This document shows positions 24,776-30,481 of a stretch of DNA of 30,481 nucleotides, piece by piece. Both the position numbers and the translations under genes were made by a program. The notes under the pieces are model-generated. The model did not search any database. It saw only the letters and a program-made list of their open reading frames with translations, and was not told the DNA's origin. Numbering within the stretch: position 1 is the stretch's first letter; every line of letters starts with the position of its first letter. Source of the DNA: Bacteroides ovatus (GTDB taxonomy: Bacteria > Bacteroidota > Bacteroidia > Bacteroidales > Bacteroidaceae); contig JAUUNK010000039.1 in assembly GCA_030844565.1 (NCBI GenBank), positions 1 to 30,481 of the forward strand, written 5' to 3'.

Positions 24776-25521
24776 TGAAAAAAGTTATTGAACTCCAGAA
24801 TATCAAACGAAATTTCCTGGTAGGGGGTGAAACGGTACATGCTCTACGTGGAGTATCTTTCACCATCAACGAAGGGGAGTTCGTCACCATTATGGGAACA
24901 TCCGGCTCGGGTAAGTCAACTTTGCTGAATACCCTGGGTTGTTTGGATACTCCTACCAGTGGGGAATACTTTCTTGACGGAATCTCCGTACGCACCATGA
25001 GCAAAACACAACGGGCAGTGCTACGCAACCGGAAAATCGGTTTTGTCTTTCAAAGTTATAACTTGTTACCTAAGACTACTGCCGTAGAGAACGTGGAATT
25101 GCCGCTTATGTATAACGCATCCGTCAGTGCTTCGGAAAGGCGCCGACGTGCCATTGAAGCATTGCAGGCAGTAGGACTAGGCGACCGACTGGAGCATAAA
25201 TCGAACCAGATGTCCGGCGGACAAATGCAACGGGTGGCAATTGCCCGTGCTTTGGTCAACAAGCCGGCAGTGATATTGGCAGACGAGGCAACGGGTAACC
25301 TGGACACACGCACTTCTTTCGAAATACTGGTGCTCTTTCAGAAACTGCATGCCGAAGGGCGAACTATCATCTTCGTCACCCACAACCCGGAATTGGCACA
25401 ATATAGCAGTCGCAATATCCGCCTGCGCGACGGGCATGTCATCGAAGACGCCCCCAACCAGCGAATGCTTTCCGCTAGCCAAGCACTGGCAGCATTACCG
25501 AAAAATGATGAAAACGATTAA
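24772..25521 (+). CDS. MacB-like ABC transporter ATP-binding subunit
   Basis: A 249-residue ATPase with all ABC motifs: Walker A GTSGSGKST (42-50), Q-loop FVFQSYN (Q94), signature MSGGQMQRVAIARA (147-160), Walker B VILADEATGNLD (168-178) and the H-loop histidine H204 in FVTHN. It belongs to the MacB/LolD/FtsE branch, which powers type VII ABC mechanotransmission. A separate protein from the permease is unlike E. coli MacB, where the two are fused; split forms are common. It starts either at the ATG overlapping the adaptor stop or at the next one three bases later. It lies 14 nt upstream of the permease gene. Confidence 0.94.
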   Translation: MMKKVIELQNIKRNFLVGGETVHALRGVSFTINEGEFVTIMGTSGSGKSTLLNTLGCLDTPTSGEYFLDGISVRTMSKTQRAVLRNRKIGFVFQSYNLLPKTTAVENVELPLMYNASVSASERRRRAIEALQAVGLGDRLEHKSNQMSGGQMQRVAIARALVNKPAVILADEATGNLDTRTSFEILVLFQKLHAEGRTIIFVTHNPELAQYSSRNIRLRDGHVIEDAPNQRMLSASQALAALPKNDEND

Positions 25522-25535
25522 ACACTGATTTCAAT

Positions 25536-26756
25536 ATGAACGGAACCAATCTATTTAAAATAGCCCTACGAGCATTAGCCAACAATAAAATGAGGGCCTT
25601 CCTGACCATGCTAGGAATCATTATCGGTGTAGCCTCCGTCATTACTATGCTTGCCATCGGTCAAGGATCCAAAAAAAGCATCCAAACACAGATAGCAGAA
25701 ATGGGCTCTAACATGATTATGATTCATCCCGGAGCAGATATGCGGGGAGGAGTCCGGCAAGACCCTTCCGCTATGCAGACTCTTAAACTGGCGGATTATG
25801 AAGCTTTGCGGGATGAAACGAATTATCTTTCTGCCGTAAGTCCCAATGTGTCTTCTTCGGGACAACTCATCGCGGGCAATAACAACTATCCTTCTTCGGT
25901 CAGCGGTGTAGGAACCGACTATTTGGAAATCCGCCAACTTTCTATCGAAAACGGAGAGATGTTTACCGAAGCCGATATACAAACTTCTGCTAAAGTATGC
26001 GTTATCGGGAAAACGATTGTAGACAACCTCTTTCCGGACGGAAATGACCCGATAGGAAAAATCATCCGGTTCAATAAGATTCCATTTCGCGTAGTAGGTG
26101 TACTCAAAGCAAAAGGTTACAACTCCATGGGGTCCGATCAGGACAATGTGGTGCTGGCACCTTACACCACGGTAATGAAACGTTTGCTTGCCGTCACCTA
26201 TCTGCAAGGCATCTTTGCTTCCGCCCTCACGGAAGATATGACCGACTACGCTACTGATGAAATCACTTCTCTTCTTCGTCGAAACCATAAACTGAAAGAT
26301 TCCGATGACGATGATTTCACCATCCGTACGCAACAGGAGCTAAGCACTATGCTGAATTCTACCACTGACCTGATGACCACATTACTGGCATGTATTGCCG
26401 GAATTTCTCTTGTGGTAGGCGGCATCGGCATTATGAATATCATGTATGTATCCGTCACGGAACGTACTCGTGAAATAGGATTACGTATGTCGGTGGGAGC
26501 ACGCGGAATAGATATCTTAAGCCAATTTCTTATCGAAGCCATCTTGATTAGTATCACAGGCGGTCTTATCGGAGTATTGATTGGCTGCGGAGCCAGTTGG
26601 ATTGTAAAGAGTGTAGCCCATTGGCCCATTCTTATCCAGCCATGGAGTGTATTCCTCTCTTTTGCAGTTTGTACGCTTACGGGTGTATTCTTTGGCTGGT
26701 ATCCGGCAAAGAAAGCTGCAGATTTAGACCCGATTGAAGCTATACGCTATGAATAA
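25536..26756 (+). CDS. MacB-like ABC transporter permease
   Basis: A 406-residue membrane subunit. It has one N-terminal helix (about 21-45, AFLTMLGIIIGVASVITML) and a MacB periplasmic core domain of about 230 residues. Three C-terminal helices form the FtsX domain: LLACIAGISLVVGGIGIMN, LIEAILISITGGLIGVLIG and SVFLSFAVCTLTGVFFGWYP. They surround the coupling segment VTERTREIGLRMSVGA and the family end motif PAKKAADLDPIEAIRYE. Such permeases move substrates from the periplasm side into the adaptor/TolC duct. The kinase gene starts 18 nt later. Confidence 0.94.
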   Translation: MNGTNLFKIALRALANNKMRAFLTMLGIIIGVASVITMLAIGQGSKKSIQTQIAEMGSNMIMIHPGADMRGGVRQDPSAMQTLKLADYEALRDETNYLSAVSPNVSSSGQLIAGNNNYPSSVSGVGTDYLEIRQLSIENGEMFTEADIQTSAKVCVIGKTIVDNLFPDGNDPIGKIIRFNKIPFRVVGVLKAKGYNSMGSDQDNVVLAPYTTVMKRLLAVTYLQGIFASALTEDMTDYATDEITSLLRRNHKLKDSDDDDFTIRTQQELSTMLNSTTDLMTTLLACIAGISLVVGGIGIMNIMYVSVTERTREIGLRMSVGARGIDILSQFLIEAILISITGGLIGVLIGCGASWIVKSVAHWPILIQPWSVFLSFAVCTLTGVFFGWYPAKKAADLDPIEAIRYE

Positions 26757-26761
26757 TTTGT

Positions 26762-26769
26762 TATTTTTG
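26762..26769 (+). promoter_or_regulatory. Possible internal -7 box just before the sensor kinase gene
   Basis: TATTTTTG matches TAnnTTTG but ends only 5 nt before the kinase ATG, so a transcript from it would be almost leaderless. No fitting -33 box is seen. It may be chance in a short AT-rich gap. Confidence 0.2.
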
Positions 26770-26774
26770 CATAC

Positions 26775-27821
26775 ATGAAACCAACTCTTACATCCACCCC
26801 CCGTCCTCTGGAAATTGGAATCCATTTCATCAGTTGGGGCATCGTATTCGGCTTTCCGCTTTTTTTTGCGGAACGCGGAAACGGGGAAATCGACTGGATA
26901 GACTACTTACGGCATGTTCCAGTACCGCTTTCTTTCTTTATTGTGTTTTATGTGAATTACTTCTTGCTTGTTCCCCGACTCTTGTTTGGGAACAAGTTAC
27001 AAAAATACATACTATATAATATAGGTATGGTTTGCCTGCTAGGCTTTGCCCTTCACCTCTGGCAAAATTTAAGCTTTAACACTCCCCCACCCCGGCGTCC
27101 ACACATGCCACCGTGGTGGATATTTTTTGCCAGAGATATGATTGCCCTTATCTTTACTATCGGCCTGAGTGCTGCCATACGGATGAGTGCCCGATGGAGA
27201 CAAGCTGAAAATGCCCGTCGTGAAGCAGAAAAAAGCCGCGCCGAAGCCGAACTAAAAAACCTGCGCAATCAGCTTAACCCACATTTCTTACTCAATACGC
27301 TAAATAATATCTACGCTTTGATTGCTTTTGATGGCGAGAAAGCACAGCAAGCAGTTCAGGAACTCAGCAAATTGCTTCGATATGTGCTCTACGACAATCA
27401 ACAGACCTTTGTTCCTTTATGCAAAGAGGTGGATTTTATCTGTAACTACATCGAACTAATGCGTATTCGCTTAGCCTCCGAGGTAGAAGTAACCACCCGA
27501 TTCCATATTCAGCCGGACAGCCAGACACCGATTGCTCCTCTTATCTTTATCTCGCTCATCGAAAATGCATTCAAACATGGTATCTCTCCCACGGAGCCAA
27601 GTTTCATCCATATCTCTCTTTCAGAAGATAACGGCAAAATAGTCTGTGAAATACGAAATAGCAATCACCCGAAGAACACTACTGATAAAAGTGGTTCGGG
27701 AATAGGATTGGAACAAGTCAGCAAACGGTTGGAACTTCTTTATCCCGGTCAATACAAATGGGAAAAAGGAGTTTCTGCCAACGGTAAAGAATATATATCC
27801 AAATTAGTAATCACCCACTGA
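26775..27821 (+). CDS. LytS/YehU-type sensor histidine kinase
   Basis: A 348-residue inner-membrane kinase. Four transmembrane segments at about residues 15-31, 48-66, 78-96 and 117-134 precede a cytoplasmic coiled-coil linker (140-163, rich in Ala, Glu and Arg). The His_kinase phospho-acceptor motif LRNQLNPHFLLNTLNN follows with H170. The ATPase part has an N-box ISLIENAFKHG (N264) and the glycine box GSGIGL (307-312). There is no large extracytoplasmic sensor domain, so the signal is probably membrane-borne or comes from the transporter itself. The cognate LytTR regulator lies 14 nt downstream; both follow the exporter genes without a visible terminator. Confidence 0.93.
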   Translation: MKPTLTSTPRPLEIGIHFISWGIVFGFPLFFAERGNGEIDWIDYLRHVPVPLSFFIVFYVNYFLLVPRLLFGNKLQKYILYNIGMVCLLGFALHLWQNLSFNTPPPRRPHMPPWWIFFARDMIALIFTIGLSAAIRMSARWRQAENARREAEKSRAEAELKNLRNQLNPHFLLNTLNNIYALIAFDGEKAQQAVQELSKLLRYVLYDNQQTFVPLCKEVDFICNYIELMRIRLASEVEVTTRFHIQPDSQTPIAPLIFISLIENAFKHGISPTEPSFIHISLSEDNGKIVCEIRNSNHPKNTTDKSGSGIGLEQVSKRLELLYPGQYKWEKGVSANGKEYISKLVITH

Positions 27822-27835
27822 TAAAAGATAAAATT

Positions 27836-28534
27836 ATGATATTGAGTTGTGCAATTGTAGACGATGAACCACTCGCGCTGGGACTGTTAGAAAGTTATGT
27901 CAATAAGACTCCCTTCCTTCAATTAACAGGAAAATATTCGAGTGCCGTGCAAGCTATGAAAGAATTGGCAGGTAAAGAAACAGACCTGCTCTTTCTTGAT
28001 ATTCAAATGCCCGAGTTAAACGGGTTGGAATTCTCTAAGATGGTCACTCCCCGTACCCGCATTGTATTCACTACCGCTTTTGGTCAATATGCTTTGGACG
28101 GCTATCGGGTAAATGCACTGGATTATCTACTAAAACCTATTTCTTACGTCGACTTTCTGCAAGCAGCCAACAAAGCGCTTCAATGGTTCGAGCTGGTACA
28201 AAAGCCGGAAGAGATAGAAAACATCTTTGTAAAAAGCGACTACAAACTAGTGCAAATAGAACTGAAAAAGATTCTATATATCGAAGGCTTGAAAGATTAT
28301 ATCAAAATATACACGGAAGATTCTCCCAAACCTATTTTATCTCTCATGAGTATGAAAGCAATGGAAGAATTATTGCCCGTTAACCGTTTCATAAGAGTAC
28401 ACCGTTCTTTTATTGTGCAAAAAGATAAAATACGTATAATCGACCGTGGACGAATCGTTTTTGATAAAGCTTATATCCCTATCAGTGATAGTTATAAACA
28501 AGCTTTCCAAACCTTTCTTGACGAAAGGAGCTGA
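27836..28534 (+). CDS. LytTR-family response regulator
   Basis: A 232-residue regulator. The receiver domain (1-120) has acidic pocket D9/D10, phospho-acceptor D55 in LFLDIQMPE, the TTAFG threonine region at 79-83 and K100 in LLKP. A LytTR DNA-binding domain occupies about 130-230, with IFVKSDYKLVQIELKKILY, YIEGLKDYIKIYT and the conserved FIRVHRSFIV. It pairs with the adjacent LytS-type kinase; the targets are probably the exporter operon itself, but LytTR binding repeats were not confirmed. It ends 377 nt before the next CDS. Confidence 0.94.
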   Translation: MILSCAIVDDEPLALGLLESYVNKTPFLQLTGKYSSAVQAMKELAGKETDLLFLDIQMPELNGLEFSKMVTPRTRIVFTTAFGQYALDGYRVNALDYLLKPISYVDFLQAANKALQWFELVQKPEEIENIFVKSDYKLVQIELKKILYIEGLKDYIKIYTEDSPKPILSLMSMKAMEELLPVNRFIRVHRSFIVQKDKIRIIDRGRIVFDKAYIPISDSYKQAFQTFLDERS

Positions 28535-28580
28535 ATATTGCCTTTTTTATCGGTAAAATTTATCAATTAGTCGATTCTTA

Positions 28581-28612
28581 TTTGGGATTTATGCACTAAA
28601 TATGTATCTTTG
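28581..28612 (+). promoter_or_regulatory. Consensus promoter of a candidate small RNA
   Basis: TTTG at 28581-28584 and TATCTTTG at 28605-28612, 20 nt apart, match the Bacteroidales consensus exactly. The predicted start is near 28616. There is no ORF behind it before the terminator. Confidence 0.75.
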
Positions 28613-28651
28613 CATCGAACAGAAAGGAGTTGTGAAACTCTAAGAATGGAA

Positions 28652-28676
28652 TAGTTTAGTTAAGTCTAGTTTAGTT
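28652..28676 (+). repeat. Short direct repeat in the candidate small RNA
   Basis: TAGTTTAGTT occurs twice, at 28652-28661 and 28667-28676, a 15-nt period with AAGTC between the copies. Confidence 0.7.
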
Positions 28677-28684
28677 TTTGTGTT

Positions 28685-28726
28685 AAAGGCTTCCTCGTCG
28701 GCGGACGAACAAGGAAGCCTTTTTTT
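28685..28726 (+). terminator. Strong intrinsic terminator of the candidate small RNA
   Basis: AAAGGCTTCCT (28685-28695) pairs with AGGAAGCCTTT (28712-28722) in an 11-bp perfect stem. An inner CGTC/GACG stem (28696-28699 with 28704-28707) continues it past a small bulge. The T-run spans 28720-28726. Confidence 0.9.
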
Positions 28727-28834
28727 AATTCACTAAGAATAAGCGTTTTATAAGTGTTAATCGAACTTTTTTCATGCCAGTTAGTACCTATTATTGAGAG
28801 ATAAAAACGTCACTTTTGACACTATTTTATAGTC

Positions 28835-28887
28835 CGATTCTGGTACGGAATACGTTTTTTAGTGCCGTATTCTTGTCTAAAGAATCG
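28835..28887. repeat. Nested inverted repeats upstream of the integrase
   Basis: An outer 6-bp pair CGATTC (28835-28840) with GAATCG (28882-28887) encloses an inner 7-bp pair GAATACG (28848-28854) with CGTATTC (28866-28872). It could be a leader hairpin, an integrase binding site or part of an attachment site; the function is unknown. Confidence 0.5.
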
Positions 28888-28911
28888 ACGATTTATCTAA
28901 AATAATGATTT

Positions 28912-30090
28912 ATGGCAACTTTTTCAATAGTAATTCTGCCGGCTAAAAAAATGGCGAACGGCAAACATAAAGTGAGAATAATGGTTTCCCACAACTCGCA
29001 AACCAGATATATAGTCACTGACATCATACTGGACTCTGCCTCAGAGCTTAAAAATGGACAAGTTGTGAAACGTCCAGATAAAGATATGCTCAATTTACAA
29101 ATTAGGAAGCTATACAATACCTATTTTGACAGATACATGAAGTTGGAGTACGCAAATGCATTGACCTGTACACAACTTATTAAAATGATAGCAAACCCTA
29201 TGATTGGGGAACGCCGTACTTTTGAAGATATTGTAGAAGAATACCTGTCCCAAATAGATGAAGAAGAAAGAGCTAAATCATATAAACTTTATAATTTGGC
29301 GGCAAATCACTTTCTTAAATTCACTGGACCGGGCTCACTGATGGAGTACATCACGCCAGTGCGGATCAATAATTACATCATGTACCTAAAAAAGAAAAAA
29401 CTCTCACCTACTACTATTAATATATACGTCACTCTCTTGAAAGTAATCATCAACTATGCTATCAAGATGAGGTATGTAGAATATAAGGTAGATCCATTCG
29501 TGACAGCTACCATTCCAGCAGCCAGGAAAAGAGATACATGTATTACCGTAGAACAATTGAAAATAATTCGCGATATGGTTCCAAATAAGTACAATGTATC
29601 CGTAGTTAGAGACATCTTCATGTTAACATACTACCTGGCAGGGATGAATCTGGTAGATATGCTTGCATACGACTTCCGTACAACGGACGTGGACTATATC
29701 AGAATTAAGACGAGAAACACGAAAGACGGGGATCGGCTAACTTCATTCACAATCCCCGATGAGGCTAAACCTCTCATCAAGAAGTATATGAATAAAAATA
29801 CGGGAAAACTCGTGTTTGGGAAATATAAAACGTACACATCCTGCTATAATACACTCACACGTAAGATGAAGGTGTTGAAAGAGGTGGCAGGTGTGAAGCA
29901 TGACCTAACACTGTATTCAGCACGCAAATCGTTCGTCCAACATGGATACGATTTGGGGATACCACTTAGTACACTGGAATATTGCATCGGGCATTCAATG
30001 AAAGAAGATAGACCCATATTCAGTTATGTATCTATTATGAAAAAGCATGCAGACACAGCTATACGAGAAATACTGGATAATCTAAAATAA
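28912..30090 (+). CDS. Tyrosine recombinase/site-specific integrase
   Basis: A 392-residue integrase of the Bacteroides mobile-element type. An N-terminal arm-binding region (1-95) is followed by a SAM-like core-binding domain (about 102-200, with LKKKKLSPTTINIYVTLL) and a catalytic domain (210-392). Visible catalytic-domain residues are K266 (IRIKTR), R338 in YSAR (Tyr replaces the first His of HxxR), H361 (CIGHS) and the likely nucleophile Y372 (FSYV). The first catalytic arginine, expected in the segment AGMNLVDM, is absent (N246 stands near its place); IntDOT of CTnDOT likewise lacks it. The surrounding DNA is AT-rich and no other element genes are visible before the window ends, so the type of element is unknown. 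Confidence 0.9.
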   Translation: MATFSIVILPAKKMANGKHKVRIMVSHNSQTRYIVTDIILDSASELKNGQVVKRPDKDMLNLQIRKLYNTYFDRYMKLEYANALTCTQLIKMIANPMIGERRTFEDIVEEYLSQIDEEERAKSYKLYNLAANHFLKFTGPGSLMEYITPVRINNYIMYLKKKKLSPTTINIYVTLLKVIINYAIKMRYVEYKVDPFVTATIPAARKRDTCITVEQLKIIRDMVPNKYNVSVVRDIFMLTYYLAGMNLVDMLAYDFRTTDVDYIRIKTRNTKDGDRLTSFTIPDEAKPLIKKYMNKNTGKLVFGKYKTYTSCYNTLTRKMKVLKEVAGVKHDLTLYSARKSFVQHGYDLGIPLSTLEYCIGHSMKEDRPIFSYVSIMKKHADTAIREILDNLK

Positions 30091-30481
30091 TTCGTATCTT
30101 TCTAACATCAAGATAAACGGAGCATAATTCGATTATTTTGGTTTGACTTTAGTGAGGGGGGCTCTCCTCACTTTTTTATATACCACCCGTTTTCTCTTCT
30201 TAATCATACATAAATGAGAGAGTCATATTGAATTATAGAATCATCGGATATCCTTGCTATTGTCCATTCTACCAATTAGCCTAATATATTAAAAATACTG
30301 GGGGAAATTAGCAACAAAATCTGAAACCAGCAATGGAAAAAGAAATAAAGAAGAAAAAAGCTAGGAAAGAAGAGGCTAGTCACGGTATAAATGCCAAATA
30401 AAATAATCAGTTATTTGCTTAAGGTAAAATTCACATAGTATCTCTAATTCTCTAGGTTTTATAGGTAATTAGGTAAACCTT
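30091..30481. other. AT-rich non-coding tail of the window
   Basis: A 391-nt AT-rich stretch after the integrase. It holds an intrinsic terminator at 30151-30177 and a possible 22-codon lysine-rich reading frame at 30333-30401 that lacks a recognisable promoter. A short inverted repeat AGGTTT/AAACCT (30454-30459 with 30475-30480) lies at the very edge. No known gene is recognised. Confidence 0.6.
30151..30177 (+). terminator. Intrinsic terminator after the integrase
   Basis: AGTGAGG (30151-30157) pairs with CCTCACT (30166-30172) around an 8-nt loop (GGGGCTCT), followed by a T-run to 30177. It ends the integrase transcript about 60 nt after the stop codon. Confidence 0.75.

Larger units (their letters stand above)
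28616..28726 (+). ncRNA. Candidate small RNA of about 110 nt
   Basis: A consensus promoter is followed by about 110 nt that ends in a strong intrinsic terminator, with no ORF (the only ATG is followed by GAA TAG). A 5' hairpin has a 5-bp stem GAGTT/AACTC (28627-28631 with 28636-28640) closed by a GTGA tetraloop of the GNRA type. The middle is U-rich and unstructured, with two copies of TAGTTTAGTT 15 nt apart (28652-28661 and 28667-28676). The terminator is at 28685-28726. The layout of a 5' stem, a single-stranded middle with repeated seeds and a terminator fits a trans-acting regulatory RNA. It could instead be a leader of the integrase transcript. Confidence 0.55.
28535..28911. other. Non-coding region between the response regulator and the integrase
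   Basis: A 377-nt AT-rich region without a credible ORF. The left half holds a consensus promoter, a short transcribed unit and a strong terminator (28581-28726). The right half (28727-28911) holds nested inverted repeats ahead of the integrase gene. Confidence 0.7.

Noticed and set aside
25611..26333. A 240-codon minus-strand frame inside the permease gene
   Set aside because: It lies antisense within a well-supported ABC permease and shows no domain; it is a coding shadow.
28642..28653. ATG within the candidate small RNA as a leader peptide start
   Set aside because: The frame is ATG GAA TAG, only two codons, and so is not a credible peptide.
30333..30401. A 22-codon lysine-rich reading frame near the window edge
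   Set aside because: There is no promoter or ribosome-binding support, and an A-rich stretch easily gives such a frame; it was not listed as a gene.

Overview
The window looks like chromosomal DNA of a Bacteroides species or a close relative. The grounds are promoter boxes of the Bacteroidales type (TAnnTTTG at -7, often with TTTG about 17-20 nt upstream), weak Shine-Dalgarno sequences, and families typical of the phylum: DUF4492-CydAB, DUF5686, DUF4251, a PorT-like barrel, LysM plus periplasmic-binding fusions and LytS/LytTR pairs. The species cannot be fixed from the sequence alone.

Layout. Positions 1-4771 hold ordinary metabolic genes: the C-terminal end of an S9 peptidase, an MBL-fold hydrolase, a GNAT acetyltransferase, a POT peptide transporter and a YbaK deacylase. 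Convergent pairs are separated by strong bidirectional terminators. Next come uvrA (minus) and, divergently, a LysM/periplasmic-binding protein with an outer-membrane barrel gene. Positions 10338-12510 hold a remnant of an ECF sigma gene, an intact ECF sigma gene, a DUF4251 protein and a TRIC-type channel. Positions 12565-18637 read rightward: a UDP-GlcNAc 2-epimerase homologue with altered active-site residues, a DUF5686 outer-membrane protein, rarA, and a D-2-hydroxyacid dehydrogenase. A degenerate 22-bp tandem array lies between that gene and the leftward cytochrome bd operon (DUF4492-cydA-cydB).

From 22154 to 28534 six tightly spaced genes form one apparent operon: TolC, a MacA-like adaptor, a MacB-like ATPase, a MacB-like permease, a LytS-type sensor kinase and a LytTR response regulator. 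This looks like a tripartite exporter that carries its own two-component system. A consensus promoter lies upstream, back to back with the cyd promoter.

From about 28540 the DNA turns AT-rich. It holds a promoter-hairpin-terminator unit of about 110 nt with no ORF (candidate small RNA), then a tyrosine recombinase and a mostly non-coding stretch to the window edge. This may be the start of an integrated element, but its other end is not visible.

The points most worth following are the candidate small RNA, the epimerase homologue missing two catalytic residues, the 22-bp palindromic-core array after cydB, the decayed sigma gene, and the exporter/two-component operon. No CRISPR array, rRNA, tRNA or complete insertion sequence was seen.
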